Source: Flavobacterium sp. (GTDB lineage: Bacteria > Bacteroidota > Bacteroidia > Flavobacteriales > Flavobacteriaceae). From it: a DNA stretch of 17,037 bases. How positions within the stretch are numbered: the first letter of the stretch is position 1; every line of letters starts with the position of its first letter. Made by a program: the position numbers and the translations under genes. The notes under the pieces are model-generated. The model saw only the letters and a program-made list of their open reading frames with translations. It was not told the DNA's origin and ran no database searches. Positions 1 through 8,156 of the stretch are shown piece by piece. The DNA is taken from assembly GCA_017989775.1 (NCBI GenBank), contig JAGNPF010000001.1, positions 1,619 through 18,655 of the forward strand, written 5' to 3'.

Positions 1-527
1 TGGTAAAAAGTATTCCAATACGGCTGTTCCGTGCCATCCGGAAAACGTACTTTTAATATGGGCAATCCCGATTTTCTCATGAACAATTTATTGAAAAACT
101 TTGGTTTTGGAATTACAATTCCATCTTCATTTTTCACTCCATTTCCTTCCCAGAACTCATTCCAATTGATAAAAAAGTCTTTGAATTTGGATTCATTACC
201 GTATTGCAATAGGTCTTTAAATTGTGGTGAAGCCACCGAAAGATGATTCAATACAATATCAAACTTCAGTTTTATCTGGAGCTCATTCAAGTCCTTTAAA
301 TCTTTTATGTCAACTAAATCCTTGTTGATGTCATAATCAATGATGGAAAACCCCCTGTCTAAATCACTGTTGAAAAAAGTGGGCAATACATATATAAAAG
401 AAAAGACATCTTTAAACTCGGCCATTTTGAGCATGCCTACGGTATCACTAAATTTCTCTCCTATACTGTCCGGATAAACATTTAGCATTACACCATTACT
501 GATATTTTTATTTTTATGTTGCATCAT
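1..527 (-). CDS. GH13 sucrose phosphorylase-like enzyme, N-terminal part (C-terminus beyond left edge)
   Basis: Reading the minus strand from ATG at 527 gives 175 codons open to the window edge. Seen in the translation: VMLNVYPDSIG near the start, LPTFFNSDLDRGFSIIDYD around residues 49-67, DIVLNH (the first conserved GH13 block) around 93-98, and RKSGLPILKVRFPDG towards the edge. These match the layout of GH13 subfamily 18 sucrose phosphorylases (equivalent blocks: ILPFF..GFDPIDH, DAIVNH, RPGLPFTHYKF). The family splits sucrose with phosphate to glucose-1-phosphate and fructose in the cytoplasm. Other members act on sucrose-6'-phosphate, glucosylglycerol or glucosylglycerate, but the fructokinase and sucrose-type transporter next door favour sucrose. 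The start is three bases after the fructokinase stop, so the two are cotranscribed and probably coupled. A second ATG follows immediately. The catalytic acid/base and substrate-binding loops are outside the window, so the exact substrate is inferred. Confidence 0.85.
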   Translation of the reverse strand, partial: MMQHKNKNISNGVMLNVYPDSIGEKFSDTVGMLKMAEFKDVFSFIYVLPTFFNSDLDRGFSIIDYDINKDLVDIKDLKDLNELQIKLKFDIVLNHLSVASPQFKDLLQYGNESKFKDFFINWNEFWEGNGVKNEDGIVIPKPKFFNKLFMRKSGLPILKVRFPDGTEQPYWNTFY

Positions 528-530
528 ATT

Positions 531-1457
531 TTATAGAAGTTTAGAAAGGATGTTGATGTTGTCTGGTAACCGACCTACATTTTGCAGTTTTAAAGCCGCT
601 AATTTTAAAGCAATATCCAAACATTCATAAATTGATTTTTCTTTTATGTAAGCAAATAAAAATCCAGACCAAAAAGCATCACCCGCTCCTGTGGAATCCA
701 TCACTTTATCAATTTTTATGGCCGGCATTTGTATTATTTCCTTGCCTTTTTGAGATAATTTTACCCCTTTGCTTCCTAAAGTCAAGCAAACGGTATCCAC
801 TCCTTGAAGGTGAAAAAATTCGAATATCTCTTCATGCGGAAGTTCTTTCTCAAATAGGCGTAGCATATCATCTTCACTAATTTTTATTAATGGATTGAAT
901 TGGCAATAGGTTTTAATTACTTTGAAAGCCTTCTTTTGACTTTTCCACAGCTTTCGGGCATAGTTAAGATCAATACTTAGCTTACATCCCAAATCGTGTG
1001 CTTCTTGTGCTTTCTTCAAGATTGTTTTTTGGGCAGGATTTTTACTCAATGCAAAGCAAGTGGTATGGAATATCTTGGTTCGGGATAAAATTTCAGTTGA
1101 AATTTGCTCTTCATAAATGCAACAATCTGCTGAACGATACGGTATAAAATCAGGCGTTCCCTCAGATCTTGAAACAAAAATCACGCTGGTCGACTTGTTC
1201 TCTAGCACATTGAGGTGGTTTGTATTCACTCCAACGCTCGACAAGCGCTCCGTGACATAAGAACCAAAACCGTCGTTCCCCACTGTTGCAACCATAATGG
1301 TATTCAAACCTAATCGAGTTGAATTCATGGCAACATTGGTAGGCGAACCTCCCAGATACCTGTGGTAATCCCTGGTTTCATTAATCAGCACGCCTTCCTG
1401 ATGTCCAATAAAATCTACCAATACTTCACCAACACAAAGGATGTCTATTTCCTCCAT
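531..1457 (-). CDS. PfkB-family carbohydrate kinase, probable fructokinase
   Basis: This cytoplasmic ribokinase-fold sugar kinase most likely phosphorylates the fructose released by the adjacent phosphorylase. The N-terminus reads DILCVGEVLVDFIG, followed by the first PfkB signature GGSPTNVAMNSTRLG. The second signature, DSTGAGDAFWSGF, lies near the C-terminus; its Asp (about residue 260 from the ATG used here) is the family's catalytic base. The length of 308 aa is normal. Two starts are possible: GTG at 1481, which overlaps the stop of the upstream transporter by 8 bases, or ATG at 1457. I chose ATG because PfkB proteins usually begin a few residues before the first beta strand. The gene is third in the minus-strand sugar operon. 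The family assignment is firm; fructose as substrate rests on context. Confidence 0.88.
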   Translation of the reverse strand: MEEIDILCVGEVLVDFIGHQEGVLINETRDYHRYLGGSPTNVAMNSTRLGLNTIMVATVGNDGFGSYVTERLSSVGVNTNHLNVLENKSTSVIFVSRSEGTPDFIPYRSADCCIYEEQISTEILSRTKIFHTTCFALSKNPAQKTILKKAQEAHDLGCKLSIDLNYARKLWKSQKKAFKVIKTYCQFNPLIKISEDDMLRLFEKELPHEEIFEFFHLQGVDTVCLTLGSKGVKLSQKGKEIIQMPAIKIDKVMDSTGAGDAFWSGFLFAYIKEKSIYECLDIALKLAALKLQNVGRLPDNINILSKLL

Positions 1458-1473
1458 TTTATTATTTGTTATA

Positions 1474-2781
1474 TTATTCACTTACTTTTGTGTTTTTTAT
1501 TTTGATTAGCAAGGTGCAGATAGCGGCAAGCACCAATAATACACCCGCAAAACGAATGGCTTGACGAGGATCGTTATCCAAAAAGTTTTTTAAAATGTAG
1601 CCAAAGGACAGGTTTTGGATAATCATTGGAATAACAATCATCATGTTTATAATTCCCATATAAACTCCATAACGTTCTTTTGGAACAACCGCAACGACCA
1701 TCAAATACGGAATTCCCATCATGCTTGCCCAAGCAATTCCGTAGCCAATAATGACCGCAAAAAACAGGTATTGATTTTGTACTGTTGGAAACCACAAAAA
1801 AGAAATGGCTCCAAATAGCAGACACGCAAAATGGATCATTTTGGCACCGTGTTTTTTGGCTAATTTGGCCAAATAAAAAGCAATGGAAAAAGTGACTATA
1901 AATCCAAAAGCGCCAATTAATCCGTTCCATTCTACCGCTTTTTCATAATCCACCGCATTCTTTGGAGTCACATTCCACACGGACAAGGCAATGCTTTTTG
2001 AATTGTTTTGCCAATAGCACATCATCGCATACCACTGAAACAAATACACCAGAAACAGCTGCCACATCACTGTTGGCATTTCTAAAACGGCTTTATAAAT
2101 GTCGATAAAGGGCGAAAAAATATTTAGTGGTTCCGCTTTTAAAATGGCTAATTCTGCTGCTGTTGGCGGGATTTCTTTTGTTTTGCCCATACTCCACCAA
2201 ATGGAAGTTACAGAAAGAATTGCTCCTAAAAAGAAGGAGGCATAAATCCAAGTGGGCAACGATCCGGTATAGCCAACAAAAACAATTGGAAACAGAAAAA
2301 GAGAAATATAAGCCAGAAACTGTCCGAAACCAGTAAAAAAACTTTGCGCTTGAAAACCAACGGGTTGTTGTTCTTCATCCAGCGTATCGGCAATAAAAGC
2401 ACGATAGGGTTCCATGGCGGTATTGTTTCCGACGTCTAAAATCCAAAGCAAGCCTGCGGCCATCCATAAGGAACTGCTAAATGGGAATAGAAACAATGCG
2501 ATACTACAAATTATGGCTCCAATAAAAAAGTACGGTTTTCTTCTTCCCCATCTTGGATGCCAGGTCTTGTCACTCATCGCGCCAATTATGGGCTGAATCA
2601 ATAAGCCCGTCAATGGCCCCGCAAGATTTAATATCGGAATTTGATCTGGACTTGCATGCAAAAAGTCATATATAGGATTAACAGCGCTTTGCTGTAAACC
2701 AAAACTGTATTGAATTCCAAAAAAGCCGACATTCATGTTGATTATCTGCCAGAAACTGAGTTTGGGTCTTTTGAAAATCAT
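1474..2781 (-). CDS. MFS sugar transporter of the sucrose/maltose (GPH/SLC45-like) type
   Basis: This 435-aa polytopic inner-membrane protein has about twelve hydrophobic segments. The loop after the second segment reads SDKTWHPRWGRRKPYF, the form of the MFS loop-2/3 motif typical of sucrose/maltose:H+ symporters (plant SUT, SLC45, and SuxC of the Xanthomonas sucrose locus). LNLAGPLTGLLIQPIIGA precedes it. The role inferred is proton-coupled import of the disaccharide after it crosses the outer membrane. The gene follows the TonB receptor after a 133-bp gap with a hairpin, and its 3' end overlaps or nearly touches the fructokinase start. No separate promoter is evident in the gap. Sucrose is favoured by the kinase and phosphorylase downstream, but maltose or a related disaccharide cannot be excluded from sequence alone. 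Confidence 0.87.
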   Translation of the reverse strand: MIFKRPKLSFWQIINMNVGFFGIQYSFGLQQSAVNPIYDFLHASPDQIPILNLAGPLTGLLIQPIIGAMSDKTWHPRWGRRKPYFFIGAIICSIALFLFPFSSSLWMAAGLLWILDVGNNTAMEPYRAFIADTLDEEQQPVGFQAQSFFTGFGQFLAYISLFLFPIVFVGYTGSLPTWIYASFFLGAILSVTSIWWSMGKTKEIPPTAAELAILKAEPLNIFSPFIDIYKAVLEMPTVMWQLFLVYLFQWYAMMCYWQNNSKSIALSVWNVTPKNAVDYEKAVEWNGLIGAFGFIVTFSIAFYLAKLAKKHGAKMIHFACLLFGAISFLWFPTVQNQYLFFAVIIGYGIAWASMMGIPYLMVVAVVPKERYGVYMGIINMMIVIPMIIQNLSFGYILKNFLDNDPRQAIRFAGVLLVLAAICTLLIKIKNTKVSE

Positions 2782-2850
2782 GGCTTATTGTGTTAGTTTT
2801 TTAAAATCATCAAAGTTGTATAGAGAGTGTACAGATGTTGTTTTTTAGAA

Positions 2851-2883
2851 ACAATTCCCATACTTAAAAAGTACAGGAATTGT
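2851..2883 (-). promoter_or_regulatory. intercistronic hairpin between receptor and transporter genes
   Basis: Arms ACAATTCC (2851-2858) and GGAATTGT (2876-2883) pair perfectly. A 2x2 internal loop and a further 3-bp TAC/GTA stem close on an A/T-rich 7-base loop. On the minus strand the hairpin lies about 30 bases after the receptor stop and is followed by a mixed A/T run rather than a clean T-tract. It therefore looks more like an mRNA-end-protecting or attenuating hairpin than a full terminator, which would let receptor mRNA exceed transporter and enzyme mRNA. The effect is inferred. Confidence 0.45.
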
Positions 2884-2914
2884 CAACTAACAAAACCCCA
2901 ACATCAAATTTTTA

Positions 2915-5335
2915 TTAAAATTTATAAGACAAAGCCATAGAAATTGATCTTCCCGGCATTGGTCTTGCTCTAACATAGTTTACTGAATTGTCCGTGATAT
3001 TTCCTTCTTCAGACTCTGTGATTGCCAAGGTGTCGAACAAGTTGTTTCCAGAAAGATTTACGGATAATCCTTTTGTGATTCCAACTTCAACAAAGGCGTT
3101 CACGATTACGAATCCGTTCATTACCAATTGATTTGAATCCTGTGCGAATGCTTTGGTTTGACCAATAAAACTCAATCCAATGGTGTTCTTGTTTTCTGAA
3201 AAGTTATAGGTCGGCATCAAATTGTACATCAATTTTGGTTGTCTTCTTGGTTCGTTTCCTTTGTTGTCACCCGATGTAATTTCGGCTTTTGTGTAAGTCA
3301 AGGCTCCTTTTAAGTTGAAATTGTCCATTATGTTATAAGACGATTCCAATTCTAGACCATACGATTTGTAATTGTTTTGGATAATGCTGTTTGAAGTGGC
3401 TTCATAACCACCTTGCTCGTCAGTTTTGGAGTGGAAAGCAGTTGCATACATATATCCTTTTGGAAATTTAAGTTTGTAACCCAATTCGGCTTGTGTCAAA
3501 AAGTCCAATGCGTTGATTTTACTTCCGTCTAAATAATCCAATCCCGAAAACAAAATACGGTCTGCTTTTGCGGCAGCACCTTTGCTGTATCTGGCAAAAA
3601 GAGATTGTTTTGCAGTCAATAAATAATTGGCTCCCAAAGTATAAGAAACATAATCATAATCATAATTCACGGCAGTTTCAGCAGCGGTATTTACAGCAAA
3701 AACATTTTGTTCTGGAACTGAAATTGTTCCGTTATTGTTGATATCATAAGTTCTTGAAGTTCCACCAGCAAATGATCCTGAAACTTTACCCAAATCATAT
3801 CGCAAACCACCTTCAAACGAAAGGTTTTCAGTTGCATCTATAGAAACGTTTACATAAGGTGCAGAAACATTATATTGCGTGTCATAATTTCTGGCTAAAT
3901 TACCCCAAGCTGGCGTTCCGTAAGCGTACAAACCATTATCAGACAATAATTGTCCTGCTGCATTGGTCACATTGATTAGGCGAGGATTGTCATCCGAAAC
4001 TTCTTGTAGATAAGAGTTCCACAACCAAGACGTAGAAATATTTTGAATCGATTTGAAGTAACCCGCAGTAATCCCTACTTTATTGAATTTTTTCGTCACT
4101 CTTAAATCATTCATGAAATTGCTTAAATCATTTAATTGTGTGTCGAACATGTGGATTCTGGATACTAATCCATTTGGATTGTTAAACGGAGTTCCGGAAT
4201 TGGCAAAAGTTAAAGTAGAACCTGCTCCAAAAGAAGCCGCGATGGCTGAAGCCGAACCCACTTCTGCTGGAAAAGGAGCGATAAAACCTCCGCTGTTAGA
4301 GGAATAACGACCATTTTCTGTTATTTTCCAACCGTCTTCCAAATCAAATGAAGCATTGACACCAATCGATTTTGAAACAGGATTCATTCCGTCGGCAACG
4401 TTTCCTCTTCTTAATTCACCGTCGGGACCAAGTCCTACATTGTGGTTCAAGTAAATGGATTGCAAAGCTCCTGTCGTGGCGTCAAAACCGCTAACGCTTC
4501 CCCAACTTGGATTGGCATTTGTGCCTGTAACTTTTACCGGCATCGGCATATAGGCGGCTGCTCTGTCGTTCAGGAATTTGGCATAAACGGTCACTTTTCC
4601 GTTTTCAAATTCTTTGGTAAGGTTGAATTTAACTTGTCCACCATTATTGGACGTGGAACCCGTTTTTCTCACACCTTCACCAGCCCTGTAAAAACCACCT
4701 ACGTGAAAATACAAACCGTCTCCAATTTTTGTTCCGTAGTCAACATCTGTCCTGAAATTGTTGTAATCCAAGCCGAAACTTGTTTTCACCAATCCACCTT
4801 CTGTTTTTCCGGTTTTGCTGATAAAGTTGATGATTCCACCCGGAGAGTTGGAAGATAGAGTAGAGGCCGATCCACCACGGATGGCTTCTATTCGAGCCAC
4901 GTTTCCGTCAAATCTCGTGAAGATATCGGCTGTTGCGAAAGCAATGTCGCCAAATAAAAGCACGGGAAGTCCATCCTCTTGAATTTGCAAATATTTGGAT
5001 CCACCCGATGAAATGGGTACACCACGAACCGAAATATTCGAGTTTCCTTCTCCACCAGATGATTCAGAACGAATGCCGGGAATTGACCTGAAAATTTCGG
5101 CAGTCGATCTTGGAGCCGATTGCTCGATTTGTTTCACGTCCATCGTGGTAATAGAAACGCTGGACTTGATTTTTGCTCTTGGGTTTACAACACCCGTTAT
5201 GACAACATCTTCCAGTTTTGTTGTTTTTATGGTATCGGTAACATGGGGAGTTTCATTTTGAGAAAACGACAAATTGAACAGCAGTAAGGTTGCCATCAAT
5301 CCCAGTTTTTTCAAGTGTAAGTTGCATTTTTTCAT
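2915..5335 (-). CDS. TonB-dependent outer-membrane receptor, probable sucrose/disaccharide uptake
   Basis: This 806-aa protein starts with a Sec signal peptide (basic MKKCNLHLKK, then a hydrophobic stretch ending SFSQ). A short linker carries a possible TonB box (EDVVITG), followed by a plug domain: SITTMDVKQIEQ, IFRSIPGIRSESSGGEGNSN, SVRGVPI, then IEAIRGGSASTLSSNSPGGI. The rest is aromatic-rich beta-barrel strands ending SMALSYKF, with the terminal Phe usual for outer-membrane proteins. It lacks the N-terminal carboxypeptidase-like domain of classic SusC proteins, and no SusD-like lipoprotein gene is next to it, so it resembles the stand-alone receptors of carbohydrate-utilisation loci such as SuxA. 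It heads the minus-strand sugar operon and is divergent from a LacI regulator that shares its upstream region. Receptor class is certain; substrate is inferred from neighbours. Confidence 0.9.
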   Translation of the reverse strand: MKKCNLHLKKLGLMATLLLFNLSFSQNETPHVTDTIKTTKLEDVVITGVVNPRAKIKSSVSITTMDVKQIEQSAPRSTAEIFRSIPGIRSESSGGEGNSNISVRGVPISSGGSKYLQIQEDGLPVLLFGDIAFATADIFTRFDGNVARIEAIRGGSASTLSSNSPGGIINFISKTGKTEGGLVKTSFGLDYNNFRTDVDYGTKIGDGLYFHVGGFYRAGEGVRKTGSTSNNGGQVKFNLTKEFENGKVTVYAKFLNDRAAAYMPMPVKVTGTNANPSWGSVSGFDATTGALQSIYLNHNVGLGPDGELRRGNVADGMNPVSKSIGVNASFDLEDGWKITENGRYSSNSGGFIAPFPAEVGSASAIAASFGAGSTLTFANSGTPFNNPNGLVSRIHMFDTQLNDLSNFMNDLRVTKKFNKVGITAGYFKSIQNISTSWLWNSYLQEVSDDNPRLINVTNAAGQLLSDNGLYAYGTPAWGNLARNYDTQYNVSAPYVNVSIDATENLSFEGGLRYDLGKVSGSFAGGTSRTYDINNNGTISVPEQNVFAVNTAAETAVNYDYDYVSYTLGANYLLTAKQSLFARYSKGAAAKADRILFSGLDYLDGSKINALDFLTQAELGYKLKFPKGYMYATAFHSKTDEQGGYEATSNSIIQNNYKSYGLELESSYNIMDNFNLKGALTYTKAEITSGDNKGNEPRRQPKLMYNLMPTYNFSENKNTIGLSFIGQTKAFAQDSNQLVMNGFVIVNAFVEVGITKGLSVNLSGNNLFDTLAITESEEGNITDNSVNYVRARPMPGRSISMALSYKF

Positions 5336-5379
5336 GGTTTAAAATTGTTTGATTAATAAATAGTTTGGTTCTTTTTTGT

Positions 5380-5387
5380 CAAAACTA
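5380..5387 (-). promoter_or_regulatory. -7 box of the receptor operon promoter
   Basis: The minus strand reads TAGTTTTG, a full match to the Bacteroidota -7 consensus TAnnTTTG, 45-52 bases before the receptor ATG. No good TTTG -33 box is found 17-23 bases upstream. The two LacI-type palindromes begin about 33 bases further upstream. A weak -33 with upstream operators would fit a promoter needing activation, but that is inference. Confidence 0.5.
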
Positions 5388-5419
5388 CTTTTAATAGTGT
5401 TAAATTTAAGAATATTTTG

Positions 5420-5456
5420 TTCGAAAACGTTTTCGAAAACACCGAAAACGTTTTCG
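5420..5456. promoter_or_regulatory. tandem LacI-family operators
   Basis: The first palindrome, 5420-5437, is an 18-bp perfect inverted repeat around the core CGAAAACGTTTTCG. The second, 5443-5456, repeats the same 14-bp core exactly. Their centres are 21 bp apart, about two helical turns, so two dimers would sit on one face of the DNA. The central CG and overall form are those of LacI/GalR-family sites. They lie in the 156-bp divergent region between the TonB receptor and the LacI regulator, making that regulator the obvious ligand. Confidence 0.85.
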
Positions 5457-5457
5457 A

Positions 5458-5487
5458 TTTGTAATTCATAATTTTTTCTTATATTTG
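5458..5487 (+). promoter_or_regulatory. promoter of the LacI-family regulator gene
   Basis: TTTG (5458-5461), an 18-base spacer and TATATTTG (5480-5487) match the Bacteroidota sigma-A promoter TTTG-N(17-23)-TAnnTTTG. The second operator ends one base before the -33 box, so a bound regulator should block this promoter (autorepression, inferred). The regulator ATG is only four bases after the -7 box, so the transcript would have almost no 5' leader. Confidence 0.65.
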
Positions 5488-5491
5488 TTAC

Positions 5492-6520
5492 ATGAAAGAG
5501 ACCACTCTAAAAGAAATTGCCGAAACATTGGGAATATCCATAACCACGGTTTCAAAAGCATTAAAAAACTATCCAGACGTAAGCGAAAAAACTCGAAAAG
5601 CCGTTGTTGCTTTGGCTGAGGAACTTAGCTACACGCCCAATAGTTTTGCCGTTAATTTGCGAACCAAGGAGTCCAAAACCATTGGGTTGATCATTCCCGA
5701 AGTCGTGCATCATTTCTTTTCGAATGTCATCAACGGAATCATCGCCGAGGCAGAGAAAAACGGATATCTCGTTATTATTCTGCAATCGAACGAATCTTTG
5801 GAGCTAGAAAAAAAGCAAGTGGAACTTCTTATCAATAAAAGGGTTGACGGAATCATCATGTCGCTTTCGAACGAATCCAACAATGATTTTCATATCAAGG
5901 AAATCCTGAGGAAAGGAATTCCTTTTGTCCAGTTTGACAAAATTTCCAAATTGATTCCCAGCTCCAAAGTGATTATCGATGACCAAAAAGCCGCGATGGA
6001 AGCCGTTCAGCATTTAATTGACAAGGGATGCAGAAAAATTGCCCATATCAGGGGTCTTGAAAATCCACAAAATTCGATTGACCGTTTTATTGGTTATAAA
6101 AAAGCTTTGGAAAAAAACGGAATTCCTTTTGATTCTAAATTGGTTTATTCGTGCAAAAGCATCACTTTTGAACAAGGAGTTGAATTTGCGAAGCAAATTG
6201 TCGAGGAGAATCTGGGAATTGACGGGATTTTTGTCATCACGGATTTGGTTGCTATTGGAGTTTTGGCCCATTTTAATGAAATTGGAATCCAAGTGCCCAA
6301 CCAAATTGCCATAATTGGTTTTAGTAACTGGTTTGTTTCCCAAGTAATCTCGCCAAAGTTGAGTACTGTCGATCAACCGAACTATGAAATGGGAGTGGCT
6401 GCATTTGAATTATTGCTCGAAGAAATGATTTGTCGCAAAGATGGCAAGGCTTTTACTCCAAGAACAATAGAATTGGGAACGAGTGTTATAGTAAGGGATT
6501 CGACTTTGAAGACGAATTAA
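5492..6520 (+). CDS. LacI-family transcriptional regulator of the sugar locus
   Basis: This 342-aa protein has the usual LacI layout. An N-terminal helix-turn-helix (TLKEIAETLGISITTVSKAL, about residues 5-24) is followed by VSEKTRKAV and the hinge region YTPNSFAVNLRTKES. A periplasmic-binding-protein-like effector domain begins at TIGLIIPEVVHHFFSNVINGI and includes RVDGIIMSLS, ALEKNGIPF, DGIFVITDLVAIGVL and AIIGFSNW. Such proteins bind palindromic operators as dimers and release or rearrange on binding sugar. The gene is divergent from the receptor operon, with two fitting palindromes between. The start at 5492 is favoured because the HTH begins three residues later, although it leaves hardly any leader behind the predicted promoter. 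The effector is unknown; sucrose or a breakdown product is the natural guess. Confidence 0.93.
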   Translation: MKETTLKEIAETLGISITTVSKALKNYPDVSEKTRKAVVALAEELSYTPNSFAVNLRTKESKTIGLIIPEVVHHFFSNVINGIIAEAEKNGYLVIILQSNESLELEKKQVELLINKRVDGIIMSLSNESNNDFHIKEILRKGIPFVQFDKISKLIPSSKVIIDDQKAAMEAVQHLIDKGCRKIAHIRGLENPQNSIDRFIGYKKALEKNGIPFDSKLVYSCKSITFEQGVEFAKQIVEENLGIDGIFVITDLVAIGVLAHFNEIGIQVPNQIAIIGFSNWFVSQVISPKLSTVDQPNYEMGVAAFELLLEEMICRKDGKAFTPRTIELGTSVIVRDSTLKTN

Positions 6521-6535
6521 ATGTCAATTTCAAAC

Positions 6536-6568
6536 AAAAAATGCCTCACAATTTTGCAAGGCATTTTT
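6536..6568. terminator. bidirectional terminator between lacI-type gene and deoxynucleoside kinase gene
   Basis: ATGCCT (6541-6546) pairs with AGGCAT (6559-6564) across a 12-base loop. An A-run on the left and a T-run on the right extend the stem and give a U-tract on both strands. It sits between convergent genes, 15 bases past the regulator stop and about 34 past the kinase stop. Confidence 0.85.
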
Positions 6569-6601
6569 ATTGTAATTCGTTATTTTTAATACGTAATTGA
6601 A

Positions 6602-7216
6602 TTAAAACAACCCATTCAATTCTGCATCGATTTTGTTGATAATCATTCCCAAATCTTCGGGATTGTCCACAAAGTTGATGTTGTCCACGTCGATAATTAG
6701 CAATTTTCCCTTGGTGTAGGTTTGAATCCAGGCTTCGTAACGTTCATTCAATCGGTTGAGGTAGTCTATGGAAATGGTGTTTTCGTATTCGCGACCTCTT
6801 TTGTGAATTTGTCCAACCAAATTGGGGATGGTGCTTCTCAAATAGATGAGCATGTCTGGAGGCCTTACCGTCGATTCCATCAATTCAAACAACGAAGAAT
6901 AGTTCTGGAAATCACGGTTGGTCATCAAGCCCATAGCGTGAAGATTGGGCGCAAAAATATGCGCGTCTTCATAAATGGTTCGGTCCTGGATGATTTTTTT
7001 GCCACTTTCTCGAATTTGCATTACTTGGCGAAAGCGACTGTTCAGGAAATAAATCTGTAAATTAAACGACCAACGCTCCATTTGATGATAGAAATCATCC
7101 AAGTAGGGATTGTCCACCACGTCTTCAAAATGCGGTTCCCATTTAAAATGTTTTGCCAATAAACGGGTCAATGTCGTTTTTCCTGCGCCTATGTTTCCTG
7201 CTACTGCTATGTGCAT
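6602..7216 (-). CDS. deoxynucleoside kinase (dNK/dGK family)
   Basis: This 204-aa cytoplasmic enzyme phosphorylates deoxynucleosides for nucleotide salvage. Seen: P-loop GNIGAGKT at residues 7-14, the EDVVDNPYLDDFY block (about 31-43) of the deoxynucleoside-kinase family, the DRT..ED motif at 78-84 (the family's DRS-type motif), and the lid segment HKRGREYE around 138-145. The length is that of bacterial dGK/dAK-type kinases. Its ATG overlaps the stop of the upstream exported-protein gene by one base (TAATG), so the two are translationally coupled. Which deoxynucleoside is used cannot be read from the sequence. A strong terminator follows. Confidence 0.92.
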   Translation of the reverse strand: MHIAVAGNIGAGKTTLTRLLAKHFKWEPHFEDVVDNPYLDDFYHQMERWSFNLQIYFLNSRFRQVMQIRESGKKIIQDRTIYEDAHIFAPNLHAMGLMTNRDFQNYSSLFELMESTVRPPDMLIYLRSTIPNLVGQIHKRGREYENTISIDYLNRLNERYEAWIQTYTKGKLLIIDVDNINFVDNPEDLGMIINKIDAELNGLF

Positions 7217-8007
7217 TACGGTATTGAGATTTTATAATTTGTAATTCCTTGGTTGGTAAAAATAGACAAAATTTGGTCTTTGTAGTAGAAATTTTCAAAT
7301 GATTTTTCCACATTCTCGATGGGGAAAATCGTGTTGTTTTTTACATCTTGAACGTATAATTTTCCTTCTTTTGAAAAGAGGATGCATTGTTTTTCGACAA
7401 TTTGAATTTGTTCGAAATCAGCGACTTTTCCCAAACTGGTGATTTTTCCAAATACATCCACGGCATACCAATTCAAGTTGTTGTCCACCCATTGGAACGT
7501 ATTGAAATCGGATTTATAATGTTTTAAATCCCCTTGAAAAGAAGGAGTTATGGATTGAAACGTGTTTTTCAGGTAGTCAAAAAGCCCAATTTCTTGGGTT
7601 AAACTATTGTAAATCCAAAGCCTGTTTTGGGAAGCAATTCCGGTCGCGGTGGCCATTATTGGAACCTCGTTTTCCGAAAGATTTATTTTTTGGGTTTCAC
7701 TCAACTGGTTGTCCAAAAGAATTATCGTGTTGAAGTTTTCATAAAACAACATAATTTTCAATGGGTTCTGGATGTCGATTTTTTTTGGTTTTCCCAGGGA
7801 AATATTCTTGTATTCAAAGGATTCGTCTTTATTGTTTTTAGACAAAACATTGTTTTTTATCGAATAGTGAAATCCAAATTGATCGTAGCCCAAAAAAGAA
7901 TCTGTCACAAATGCCGTTGAATCCAGTTTGGTCGCGACATACTTTTTGTCCTGTCCCGAACAGACAGTAAAGAAAAAAGCGAAGAGGAAAGAAATCAGGT
8001 TTTTCAT
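7216..8007 (-). CDS. exported protein of unknown function
   Basis: I do not recognise a named family. The 263-aa product starts with a hydrophobic signal sequence (MKNLISFLFAFFFTVCSGQDKK). The Cys is preceded by Val, so it is a poor lipobox, and plain Sec export with cleavage near SGQ is more likely. The remainder has repeated short beta-type segments with many aromatic residues (RLWIYNSLTQEIGLFDY, KQCILFSKEGKLYVQDV, KDQILSIFTNQGITNYKI), suggesting a beta-propeller-like or WD-type fold; this is an impression only. It is coupled to the downstream deoxynucleoside kinase by a TAATG stop-start overlap. A TAATTTG sequence just upstream could be a -7 box, but no matching -33 is seen. Confidence 0.8.
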   Translation of the reverse strand: MKNLISFLFAFFFTVCSGQDKKYVATKLDSTAFVTDSFLGYDQFGFHYSIKNNVLSKNNKDESFEYKNISLGKPKKIDIQNPLKIMLFYENFNTIILLDNQLSETQKINLSENEVPIMATATGIASQNRLWIYNSLTQEIGLFDYLKNTFQSITPSFQGDLKHYKSDFNTFQWVDNNLNWYAVDVFGKITSLGKVADFEQIQIVEKQCILFSKEGKLYVQDVKNNTIFPIENVEKSFENFYYKDQILSIFTNQGITNYKISIP

Positions 8008-8156
8008 AAGTGCACCAAATTACAAAAAAAAGGATTGAAGGTGTTGGATATTTTTAATTTCAAATCAAATTTTCCTGTTCATCCGTGGAAAACGACAATC
8101 TGTCTATTCGTTTGGGCAACTTGTATATTTTATTTTCCTGTTTGGTTTGATACTTC

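Noticed and set aside
7216..8007. Lipoprotein assignment for the exported protein
   Set aside because: The Cys near residue 16 is preceded by Thr-Val, which does not fit the small residue required at -1 of a lipobox.
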